From: CAUPWF01 sp963515125
GTDB taxonomy: Bacteria; Bacillota; Clostridia; Lachnospirales; Lachnospiraceae
Direction: 5' to 3'
Length of the DNA: 64,000 nt
Assembly (NCBI GenBank): GCA_052116865.1
Contig: JBQKKG010000007.1
Span: 124,001 to 188,000 of the forward strand
Shown: positions 42,069 to 49,645 of the stretch, one piece after another
How the letters are laid out: each line of letters starts with the position of its first letter
Position numbering within the stretch: the first letter of the stretch is position 1
Made by a program: the position numbers and the translations under genes
Notes under the pieces: generated by a model
The model's input: only the letters and a program-made list of their open reading frames with translations
Told to the model about the DNA's origin: nothing
The model's database searches: none

Positions 42069-44666
42069 CTATATATTAAAATCTTTTTCTGTTAAATAAA
42101 TACGATCCGAGTCATCTGTACCCTTGCCGAACACTTTCTTCATAATCTTTTTTACATTTACTTTTTGAGAATGCTCTATGGCTTCATCCATGATTTCTTT
42201 TACTTCTGCTACGGTTACAGCATGGTCTTCTCTTTGCTCGGCATCTATGCGACTATACAATGCAAGAATACCCATCTCATCGATTTTATATCCATTTTCT
42301 TTGGCATATGTTTGACCAAATGTAACCAATTCATCATTAATGAATATCGGAACTTCTAGTCTAGAAGTAAATTTTCTTCTAAACTCCTTATTAGAAGCCA
42401 ACATTTGATCCAATGGTTTTCGTTGTTCTTCTAACACTACTAGCATTTCCCCAGTGTCTCTTTCCATCGCCTTGTTTAACCTAATAATGGTCTTTTCATT
42501 CATTTGGCTAGCCTTTTCTATAATCAAAGCCCCACCATGTAGTTTTGAGACAATTTCGCTGACCTTTTTACGATTCAAAGCATCACCTGTGACAATTGCT
42601 ACTTTTCCTTGTCTGATATTACGATTCTTTTGAATTGCTTTTACAACATCCACCGCTAAAACTGTTTTCCCAGAACCTTGGCGCCCAATAATTAATAAAT
42701 TACCAGTCTTAGAAGTTCCCTCACGGTTAATGCAGTGCTTGTCTTGTTCTAAGACATCAACCAACTGTTCACTCATACCACGAACTGGAACAAAATAAGA
42801 AAATAACTTCTTTTGTTCTTCGGTCAGACCTGCTCTTAGCCCTACTTCACTTGTTGCGCTCAAATCATAACGTCCTTGTACAATGAAACCTGTATCTTGT
42901 TTGCCAACTGCTGCAGCTATCTCGGCCACAGGAAGTTGTGCAGTCTTCCCCGTTGCTACCGCTTTTGCTATTTCTTTCCTAGAAGGCCCACGTTCTGCAT
43001 GTAATTCCTTTACCATCTCTTCATATTCGGTATCTTCTTCATCCTCATCCAACGCTTCCTCATCTTCATCATCTATGAATTCATCGTTGTAATCATCCAT
43101 ATCCGCATATTCGTCTTGGTCCTCATCGTTTTCATCGCCTTCGTCTTCGTCTTCATCGTCATAATATTCATCGTCTTCATCGTCATAATATTCATCGTCT
43201 TCGTCTTCAATGTCTTCATATTCATCTAAGGCATCTGCTTCATCATAATACGCTTCTTGATTCTCTTCCTCTATCTCTTCATATGAGTCCAAATCATCGT
43301 TATCATCATAAATCTCCGATTCATCCTCATCTGTATCTAGTTCATCTGCATCTAAATCATTCTCTTGCATTTCTTCATAGAACTCTTCTGTCTCATCAAA
43401 ATTATCTACCTCATCTACAGACAAATGTTCTACCGTAAGTCCCTTATTAATGACCGGTTCATCCTCTTCTTCTATAATTGGAACTTCTTCTAACTCCGGT
43501 TGCTCTTCTGGAACACCATTCTCTAATTCTTCCATTAATTTCCGGATGTCCTCTGTTAAGATAGGTGCCGTCTCATTCTTTCTAACTATATGTTGTTCCT
43601 TTTTCGCTTCCTCAACCTCTTTTTGCTTATCTTCCCATCCTGTCAAAATGTCATCAATACTCAATTGACCTGTGATTTGCTTTTGTGAATCTTCTTCCTT
43701 TAATCCTTCTACATCAGGCTGCACCGCTTTCACCACTGATTGTACAGTAGTGGTAGTACTTTCAGCCACTTCTTCCTTCGCCAGCTCTTTGATGTGTTGT
43801 TTTACGGGCTCCTCAGCTACCGTCTCAGCCATTTCTTGCATTGGTTCTTCTAGGGATATCTCCCCCAACATATCATTTTGCGAATCAAAACTACTCTGTA
43901 CGCGGATTGGCTCAAATGCTTGCGTAACACCTAATTCTTCTATTGTCTTTCCTGCTGCTGCAGCTTGTACCATTCTTGCTGCTAACGTAGATGTCCCTTC
44001 TGTTCTTTCACGCTTAACAAATTGACTCTTTTTAGGTTTTTCAGCCTGATTCCTACTTGCATACTTTTCCTGTTGTGAAGGTGTCAGTGGTTTATATAAC
44101 ATTTTTAATTCCATTGCCTGAAATACATATCTTCCTTCACTAAACCATAATATCAAATCATCACACTCAGCAAGACACTCGGTCGTCATCCCTGCCTCAT
44201 GATACAACTTTGCTAATTCATACGCCCACTTTTCAACGTATTCGGCTTTCTTAAAATCAGTTAAAGCTTCAATCTGTTGTGTAATTGGAGCCTTCTGTGC
44301 TTTTAAAATTTTGAATTTTAAAATATATTGATTTGGATCTTTCGGCGCTATTGATACAAACTCTTCATAACAGTCCATAGCTTCATTTACATCACCAACT
44401 TTTAGTGCCAAAACACCCAAACGATATATAATCTTTCGACTTCCTGGTGAACGATCATACGCGATAAATAATATATCTCTACTTTTTTCATATTGTTCGT
44501 TAAATTCATATATCTCACTTACAGAGCACAACATTGATGCATTCTTCACTCGCCGCCAGTCGATGGTATCTGCAATTTCAATTGCTTTGTCGTAAGATTT
44601 ATTTTCCATGTATTCTAGCATTTGTTCTGTTTTTATACGATATTCGTACTTATCCAACGCTCTCAC
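42069..44666 (-). CDS. TPR protein with acidic spacer and C-terminal P-loop ATPase domain
   Basis: An 865-aa protein of three parts. Residues 1 to about 200 are tetratricopeptide-type helices (KIIYRLGVLALKVGDVNEAM; DCYEEFVSIAPKDPNQYILK). Residues about 250-560 are low-complexity and extremely acidic (long runs of Asp, Glu and Tyr). The last 230 residues form an ATPase with Walker A IIGRQGSGKTVLAVDV near residue 660, a sensor-like GGALIIEKASQMNEKT and MLVVLEEQRKPLDQML, close to AAA+ proteins of the SpoVK/CbxX kind. No signal or membrane segment. It appears monocistronic, start preceded by AGAGGTGAGAGC. The function is unknown; the layout suggests a protein-assembly or remodelling scaffold. Confidence 0.72.
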   Translation of the reverse strand: MRALDKYEYRIKTEQMLEYMENKSYDKAIEIADTIDWRRVKNASMLCSVSEIYEFNEQYEKSRDILFIAYDRSPGSRKIIYRLGVLALKVGDVNEAMDCYEEFVSIAPKDPNQYILKFKILKAQKAPITQQIEALTDFKKAEYVEKWAYELAKLYHEAGMTTECLAECDDLILWFSEGRYVFQAMELKMLYKPLTPSQQEKYASRNQAEKPKKSQFVKRERTEGTSTLAARMVQAAAAGKTIEELGVTQAFEPIRVQSSFDSQNDMLGEISLEEPMQEMAETVAEEPVKQHIKELAKEEVAESTTTTVQSVVKAVQPDVEGLKEEDSQKQITGQLSIDDILTGWEDKQKEVEEAKKEQHIVRKNETAPILTEDIRKLMEELENGVPEEQPELEEVPIIEEEDEPVINKGLTVEHLSVDEVDNFDETEEFYEEMQENDLDADELDTDEDESEIYDDNDDLDSYEEIEEENQEAYYDEADALDEYEDIEDEDDEYYDDEDDEYYDDEDEDEGDENDEDQDEYADMDDYNDEFIDDEDEEALDEDEEDTEYEEMVKELHAERGPSRKEIAKAVATGKTAQLPVAEIAAAVGKQDTGFIVQGRYDLSATSEVGLRAGLTEEQKKLFSYFVPVRGMSEQLVDVLEQDKHCINREGTSKTGNLLIIGRQGSGKTVLAVDVVKAIQKNRNIRQGKVAIVTGDALNRKKVSEIVSKLHGGALIIEKASQMNEKTIIRLNKAMERDTGEMLVVLEEQRKPLDQMLASNKEFRRKFTSRLEVPIFINDELVTFGQTYAKENGYKIDEMGILALYSRIDAEQREDHAVTVAEVKEIMDEAIEHSQKVNVKKIMKKVFGKGTDDSDRIYLTEKDFNI
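43151..43198. repeat. Perfect 24-bp tandem repeat within the acidic region
   Basis: Two exact copies of a 24-base unit (43151-43174 and 43175-43198) encode the octapeptide DDEDDEYY twice. Degenerate GAT/GAA-rich copies flank it. The tract is a likely slippage hot spot that could vary in copy number between strains without a frameshift. Confidence 0.85.
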
Positions 44667-44803
44667 CTCTATTATCTTTTTTGCTTTTTCTAATTTATAG
44701 ATTTGTAAACTTATTCTATCTTAGTTTATCACACCATGTTCTCTATGTCAAAAAAACTATTCCTTGGAAACTAATATTTACTGTATTATTAGTATTACAT
44801 TTC

Positions 44804-44849
44804 ACCAAAAAAATAGCCATTATAATCAACTTTAATTATAATGGCTATT
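44804..44849 (-). terminator. Orphan terminator
   Basis: A 15-bp stem (44812-44826 with 44835-44849) with an 8-base loop is followed on the minus strand by TTTTTTTGG. No intact minus-strand gene lies upstream of it before bioB; it most likely belonged to the decayed gene at 44853-45229. Confidence 0.85.
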
Positions 44850-44852
44850 CCT

Positions 44853-45229
44853 TTATTCTTCACCTATTTTAAAATCGGAGAATTCAAACATAATCCAGTT
44901 CCTGTGAATCCTATCTTTTAAAACTCATTCTAAAATAATAATCTGATTCTATTTTCCCTTTCCAAATAATTTGTTAGCATGTCCTAATTTTAATCATACA
45001 ATTTTCAAATTTAGTAAATGTTTCTTTACACATCTCCTTCTAACTAGGACTTTATGTGGTATTTGTTCAATATGTATGCAAATCTTAAACTCGATATTTC
45101 CTATTAAGATACTCCGATACTATTATCTTAAATCAAATTGGAATACTTTATATATGTAAGGCTATCTTCACAGAAACTATAATTTGCCATACCACTAACA
45201 TATTGATTATGAGATTCTATACTTTCCAA
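44853..45229 (-). pseudogene. Decayed coding sequence (unknown product)
   Basis: On the minus strand a ribosome-site-like AAAAGGAGG is followed by a TTG at 45227-45229 and an open stretch of 33 codons (begins MESIESHNQYVSGMANYSFC), then several stops and frame changes. Coding-like pieces continue in other frames (for example KETFTKFENCMIKI and DRIHRNWIMFEFSDFKIGEE) up to a stop at 44853, just before an intact terminator. This ordered set of start, fragments and terminator is best explained as a dead gene. I do not recognise the family. The rest of the 44667-45400 gap is very AT-rich and shows nothing else. Confidence 0.4.
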
Positions 45230-45400
45230 TGGATTTACGCCTCCTTTTCTTTTCTCTTCTCTTATGTTTTTCTTTTGTTTTTTATATAATATCATTGTAT
45301 TTTTATTTTGTCAATACTATTGTAGATATTTCTTATAGTATTTTCATTATTTATATTTTTATTATATATTATCTGATATTTCATTTCTTTTTAATGTATA

Positions 45401-45453
45401 TTGTTAACTCATATATTCTTTTAGTTGACATTCGTTTTTATATATCTTATACT
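45401..45453 (+). promoter_or_regulatory. BirA-type operator overlapping the bioB promoter
   Basis: TTGACA (45425-45430), a 17-base spacer and TATACT (45448-45453) form a strong promoter 30 bases before bioB. Overlapping its -35 is the interrupted palindrome TTGTTAAC-N15-GTTGACAT (45401-45431), which has the half-site form and 15-base spacing of BirA biotin-repressor sites. Biotin-dependent repression of bioB-bioY is therefore likely. Confidence 0.82.
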
Positions 45454-45481
45454 ACGATTAATATGAACAGGAGGCGTGATT

Positions 45482-46444
45482 ATGAATACCATTGATCAGC
45501 TAGTTAATTCCGTTATAAATGGAGATTATTTATCCAAATCTGATGACTTTTCCTTCATCCACACTACACCTCTTTATGATTTATGTAGTGCTGCTGACAG
45601 GATACGCAAATATTACTGCAGTGACCACGCGGATCTTTGTACTATTATTAATGGACGAAGTGGGCGATGTAGCGAAAATTGTAAATTTTGTGCACAGTCT
45701 TCTCATTACCATACAAATACCAAGAACTATTCTTTTTTATCACAAGAAGAGATTTTAGCAGATGCAAAACATCTAGATACATTAGGGATCCATCGTTATT
45801 CTATTGTTACAGCCGGACGCACCTTAGAAGGTGAGGATCTAACTCACGCACTGGACACCTATAGCGCTTTGGCAAAAAGTACGAATTTTTCTTTATGTGC
45901 ATCACATGGATTTTTAACCAAGCATGCTTTTGAAAAATTAAAGGCAAGTGGGGTTACCAGATATCATGCAAATATCGAAACTTCCAGACGTTATTTTCCG
46001 CAAATTTGCACTTCTCATACCTATGAAGATAAATTATCATGTATTCAACTTGCAAAAGAGGCAGGCTTAGAAGTGTGTTCTGGTGGTATATTGGGACTTG
46101 GAGAGACCATGCAAGATCGTATTGATATGGCATTTGACCTACGTGAATTACAGGTTGACTCTATCCCATTAAATATACTTACCCCTATCCCAGGAACACC
46201 ACTAGAACAGTTTAAACCAATTTCAGAAGAAGAATTTCTTCGGTCCATCGCTATGTTTCGCTTTGTGTACCCTACTGTTACTATTCGTCTTGCAGCCGGG
46301 CGCAGTAATCTAACCAACTATGGTGAACTTGCTTTTTTAAGTGGTGCCAATGGAACTATTACAGGCGATATGTTAACCACCTCAGGAAGTAACATTGAAT
46401 CCGACAAAAATTTGCTTCAAAAATTAAACTACTCACTTTTATAA
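45482..46444 (+). CDS. bioB: Biotin synthase
   Basis: Radical-SAM enzyme that inserts sulfur into dethiobiotin; 320 aa. The 4Fe-4S motif GRCSENCKFCAQSSHY (C-x3-C-x2-C) is near residues 62-70, with a conserved tail of YHTNT. TIM-barrel motifs SGGILGLGETMQDRIDMAFD and NILTPIPGTPLEQFKPI follow, then VTIRLAAGRSNLTNYGELAF. The ATG at 45482 is seven bases after AGGAGG; GTG 45476 is rejected. It is followed 16 bases later by bioY, under a BirA-type promoter. No bioA, bioD or bioF are in the window, so dethiobiotin may be salvaged or made elsewhere. Confidence 0.95.
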   Translation: MNTIDQLVNSVINGDYLSKSDDFSFIHTTPLYDLCSAADRIRKYYCSDHADLCTIINGRSGRCSENCKFCAQSSHYHTNTKNYSFLSQEEILADAKHLDTLGIHRYSIVTAGRTLEGEDLTHALDTYSALAKSTNFSLCASHGFLTKHAFEKLKASGVTRYHANIETSRRYFPQICTSHTYEDKLSCIQLAKEAGLEVCSGGILGLGETMQDRIDMAFDLRELQVDSIPLNILTPIPGTPLEQFKPISEEEFLRSIAMFRFVYPTVTIRLAAGRSNLTNYGELAFLSGANGTITGDMLTTSGSNIESDKNLLQKLNYSLL

Positions 46445-46460
46445 GGAAAGGAATTCAACC

Positions 46461-47024
46461 ATGGACCAAATTACAAATACAACCAATCGTATCTCTACAA
46501 AAGTTTTAGTCGTTATAAGCCTTATTACTGCAATCACCTGTATCCTCGCCCCCTTTAGTATTCCACTTCCCTTTAGTCCCGTTCCTATTTCATTTACCAA
46601 TTTAGTCCTTTACCTTAGCGTCTTTATAATTGGTTGGAAATATGCAACTATAAGCTATATTATTTATTTACTACTAGGAGTGGTGGGACTTCCAGTATTC
46701 TCTGGATTCACCGGTGGCCTCGGAAAACTTTTTGGCCCAACGGGTGGATATTTGTTGGGATTCATTTTTTTAACTATTATCTCTGGACTTTTTATTGAAA
46801 AATCTCACGAAAAAAAAATATTCATTATTCTTGGTATGGTTCTAGGCACAATCGTATGTTATTTATTTGGTACCATATGGCTTGCAAAGCAACTAGATCT
46901 CACTTTTCTACAAGGTCTGGCCGCTGGCGTTATCCCATATATCCTTGGTGATGCAATTAAAATTATAATAGCATTCCTCGTAGGACCTACCATAAAAAAA
47001 CAAGTGAATCCTTTTCTTTTATAG
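46461..47024 (+). CDS. bioY: Biotin transporter substrate-binding subunit BioY
   Basis: Membrane S-component for biotin uptake, 187 aa with six hydrophobic helices (for example VLVVISLITAITCILAPFSI, NLVLYLSVFIIGWKYATISY). The BioY signature VGLPVFSGFTGGLGKLFGPT followed by GYLLGFI is intact. It works with the shared ECF energy module AT, not in this window. It is cotranscribed with bioB. Its stop codon lies in the loop-side of a terminator hairpin. Confidence 0.95.
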   Translation: MDQITNTTNRISTKVLVVISLITAITCILAPFSIPLPFSPVPISFTNLVLYLSVFIIGWKYATISYIIYLLLGVVGLPVFSGFTGGLGKLFGPTGGYLLGFIFLTIISGLFIEKSHEKKIFIILGMVLGTIVCYLFGTIWLAKQLDLTFLQGLAAGVIPYILGDAIKIIIAFLVGPTIKKQVNPFLL

Positions 47025-47041
47025 GATTCACTTGTTTTTTT
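46994..47041. terminator. Bidirectional terminator between bioY and the beta-propeller gene
   Basis: A 14-bp stem AACAAGTGAATCCT/AGGATTCACTTGTT (46999-47012 and 47023-47036) is flanked by A-run and T-run on each side, so it works for both convergent genes. It overlaps the last bioY codons. Confidence 0.9.
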
Positions 47042-48959
47042 ATGAAAGTACGAGATCATCTATCTTTTGATAATTCTGCAAGCTATAAGATTCCACAATG
47101 CCACCTTTTATAATATATAGAACCTCATTGATGTATACGCCTCTTGTTTCTTGATAAGAATCCCCTTGTATTTCTGCTTCTAACTGACACGTAAATCCCT
47201 TCTCAACATCATAAGAAAATAGATAGTATTTTTCTGAATCTCCATATGCAGAAAAACCAATTACATTCTTTTCATTATCAATCAATACTGCCTTATAATC
47301 ATAGAATACCGGTGAACTATATACCCCCTTAATTACGTGTTTTTGTAACTCCTGCACATTGGTTGGATCTTCAATATGAAACATGGATAGTTTTATCCCA
47401 TCGGATGTTATTCCTTTTTCGTCCATATCAACACCAATTCCCAATAAATTTCCTTCCCCATAAGGATGCAAGTACTCTGAGAATCCAGGTATTTTTAATT
47501 CTCCAAGTATCTTAGGCTTCGTTGGGTCTTTCAAATCAACAGAAAATAGCGGATCCGTTTGTCTAAAGGTCACAAAGTAACCTATATCACCCATAAATCT
47601 TGCGGAATATACTTGTTCATCCTCTGCAAGCCCTTGAATACTCCCCAATTGCTCTAATGTTTCATCCAAGACATAAAGTGAATTAGAATCCTTTGGTTCC
47701 TTTATATTCCCAATGTCTTTTTTTGTATCATCCTTTTCCAGCAATGGCATAACTCCATCGTACCATCTTGGTTGCTGAACATTGCTAAGATCCTTGATTG
47801 TTGTTACTACACGGAGGTTCCCTTTATATTCATCAATACTAAAGGAATCGTTAATTGTACCATTAATTTTACATTGTGCAACGGCGTTCAACTTTCCTTT
47901 TTCATATGTTATTTTTCTAATTCCAGTCTTCATACTTTTTCCTTGTTCTTCGTAAATACTGCTATACATGTATATTGCAGTATCACTAACATAGCAATTA
48001 TCGTAATAAGACAAAATGGATGTACGATCAATGACTTGATCTGGTTGTTCTAAATGAATGGATGATATAACCGTTTGGCTATTCCCTTGATCTATGATTG
48101 GTAAATATATCTTTTCTCTTTCAATATATTCCCCCTGTACACTGGGAATATATTGCTCTATATCTTCTGGTTTCCCTGTAAGATTTGAGCTAAATTGGCT
48201 AAATATATATAAATAATCACCTGACAAACGGGAACTTTCATACCTTCCACTTTGGGTCACTGTTCCAAGTTCTCTGGGATTACTTTTATCGGAAATGTCA
48301 TACGTAATAGTCTTTGTTTTCTCTGCGCAATATCCACCCTCATTTGCCGCAACACTTTCCGTTCCTAAGGCTATTAGCTTTTGGTTTTTAAAGTAAAATT
48401 CTGATATTTGCATTCCACTAGGCGCCGATATTTTACCTACAACTTTCATCTGATTGTCTCGCGCCTCTATCATTGCAATTTCTGTTGCTGTGTCTTTTAA
48501 TACATATATATAGTTGCCATCTGTTTTAACATAATCCCCTTCATCTATCCCCCCTTGACGAACATTAGTATTCGAATAAGATGCAACCAATGCATTGCTG
48601 GTATCACTGGCACTACTTTCTTTTACAGACATTTCAGTTTGTTCGGATTCCAAGTTTGTTTCTAGATACTTATATATTTCTTTATAAGTCTTTGCACTTG
48701 CAACTTGCATATTGGTTCTACTCGTTTGCGATTTTTCGACGAAAGCGTTCTCCCGCACGGTCAAAGCCCCTATTCCAATGACTACGAAACAGCAAGCTGC
48801 TACTAAACTATACGTATATCCTCGTTTCCACTTACGTGATTTTTTCTGATTCAATGTATCCTCAACTTGTTCGGGCAAAAGATTCTTTGGGACTTTAAGA
48901 TCCTTGTCCTGCTCTTTTATTAGTCTATGAAGTTCTTCGAATTCCTGATTCTTATTCAT
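47040..48959 (-). CDS. Membrane-anchored beta-propeller protein, probable anti-sigma partner
   Basis: A 639-aa protein with a short cytosolic N-terminus (residues 1-46, hydrophilic, EFEELHRLIKEQDKDLKVPK), one membrane helix (about 49-67, SLVAACCFVVIGIGALTV) and a large extracellular region. The outside part matches the secreted beta-propeller family (PF09826 type), with hallmark NVRQGGIDEGDYVKTDGNYI near residue 130 and repeated beta-strand blocks (DLKDPTKPKILGELKIPGFS; LHPYGEGNLLGIGVDMDEKG). It lies 15 bases downstream of the sigma factor gene, so the cytosolic tail probably holds the sigma factor and the propeller senses an outside signal. This anti-sigma role is inferred from topology and gene order. 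Confidence 0.8.
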   Translation of the reverse strand: MNKNQEFEELHRLIKEQDKDLKVPKNLLPEQVEDTLNQKKSRKWKRGYTYSLVAACCFVVIGIGALTVRENAFVEKSQTSRTNMQVASAKTYKEIYKYLETNLESEQTEMSVKESSASDTSNALVASYSNTNVRQGGIDEGDYVKTDGNYIYVLKDTATEIAMIEARDNQMKVVGKISAPSGMQISEFYFKNQKLIALGTESVAANEGGYCAEKTKTITYDISDKSNPRELGTVTQSGRYESSRLSGDYLYIFSQFSSNLTGKPEDIEQYIPSVQGEYIEREKIYLPIIDQGNSQTVISSIHLEQPDQVIDRTSILSYYDNCYVSDTAIYMYSSIYEEQGKSMKTGIRKITYEKGKLNAVAQCKINGTINDSFSIDEYKGNLRVVTTIKDLSNVQQPRWYDGVMPLLEKDDTKKDIGNIKEPKDSNSLYVLDETLEQLGSIQGLAEDEQVYSARFMGDIGYFVTFRQTDPLFSVDLKDPTKPKILGELKIPGFSEYLHPYGEGNLLGIGVDMDEKGITSDGIKLSMFHIEDPTNVQELQKHVIKGVYSSPVFYDYKAVLIDNEKNVIGFSAYGDSEKYYLFSYDVEKGFTCQLEAEIQGDSYQETRGVYINEVLYIIKGGIVESYSLQNYQKIDDLVLS

Positions 48960-48974
48960 ACGGTTACCCCCTTT

Positions 48975-49493
48975 CTAAATTTTCAATCGTTGACTTAATT
49001 TTTCTAAAGCTCGACTGCGTTTTGACCTTACTGTATTAGAATTTAAATGCAACATTTCTCCAATTTCCTTACTACTATATCCTGCAAATACAGAAAGAGC
49101 TATTATCACTCTTTCCTCTACTTCTAGCGTTCCAAATGCATCTCTTATATCTTTTGATTCTGCTAATGATTCTTCTTGGATAATATCTTCCTCTTGTATT
49201 TCTAGTGTTTTACTTTTGGTATCCATCAGTTTCTTTTTGCATTTATTTGTCAATATTCGAAACATCCAACCGCGAAAAGCCTCTGCTCGCCTTAGCTTAT
49301 ATATATTCTCAAATGCTGCTACAACTGTCTCACTTACTGCATCTTCTGCATCTTGTGGATGCTTCAATGTATAGACTGCAAATTTATATAAATCAATGTA
49401 CACAGACTTATATAGCATTGCAAATGCATGTGCATCTTGATGCTTTGCGCGTTTCACCAATTCTTGTTCTGAACTTGTTGCATAATCAAACAT
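48975..49493 (-). CDS. ECF RNA polymerase sigma factor
   Basis: Group 4 (ECF-like) sigma factor of 172 aa. Region 2 includes MLYKSVYIDLYKFAVYTLKH, PQDAEDAVSETVVAAFENIY and AFRGWMFRILTNKCKKKL (core and -10 binding). Region 4 has the helix-turn-helix FAGYSSKEIGEMLHLNSNTV then RSKRSRALEKLSQRL (-35 binding). The ATG follows GAGAGGGGGATATC. It is the first gene of a two-gene unit with the membrane beta-propeller protein, the common layout for sigma/anti-sigma pairs. A candidate self-controlled promoter is just upstream. Confidence 0.93.
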   Translation of the reverse strand: MFDYATSSEQELVKRAKHQDAHAFAMLYKSVYIDLYKFAVYTLKHPQDAEDAVSETVVAAFENIYKLRRAEAFRGWMFRILTNKCKKKLMDTKSKTLEIQEEDIIQEESLAESKDIRDAFGTLEVEERVIIALSVFAGYSSKEIGEMLHLNSNTVRSKRSRALEKLSQRLKI

Positions 49494-49523
49494 GATATCC
49501 CCCTCTCTTTATTGCTTCCTATA

Positions 49524-49556
49524 TATACAGAGTCACTTGCACCTTCTTTTGTTGCA
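49524..49556 (-). promoter_or_regulatory. Candidate ECF-type promoter of the sigma gene
   Basis: On the minus strand TGCAAC (49551-49556) is followed, after 16 bases, by GACTCTGTATA (49524-49534). An AAC-containing -35 with 16-base spacing to a CGTC-like -10 is the pattern for ECF sigma factors, so this may be the autoregulated promoter. The -10 match is imperfect. Confidence 0.4.
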
Positions 49557-49591
49557 TGAACTTTTCATTTTATTTAAATATATTAACATAG

Positions 49592-49626
49592 AAATGGAGT
49601 AGAATGTATTTCATCCTACTCCATTT
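49592..49626 (-). terminator. Hairpin downstream of the hydratase gene
   Basis: Arms AAATGGAGTAG and CTACTCCATTT with a partly paired middle span 49592-49626, about 20 bases after the hydratase stop. The minus-strand T-run is weak, so it is a probable but not strong terminator. Confidence 0.6.
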
Positions 49627-49645
49627 ATTCCCTCGATAACAGTTT

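Noticed and set aside
42883..43668. Plus-strand Ser-rich frames opposite the acidic region
   Set aside because: They are the antisense of GAT/GAA repeats, giving Ser-rich translations without ribosome sites.
45229..45495. Plus-strand 88-codon frame before bioB
   Set aside because: Very rich in Phe/Ile/Tyr from AT-rich DNA; it covers the promoter and BirA site and runs into bioB in another frame.
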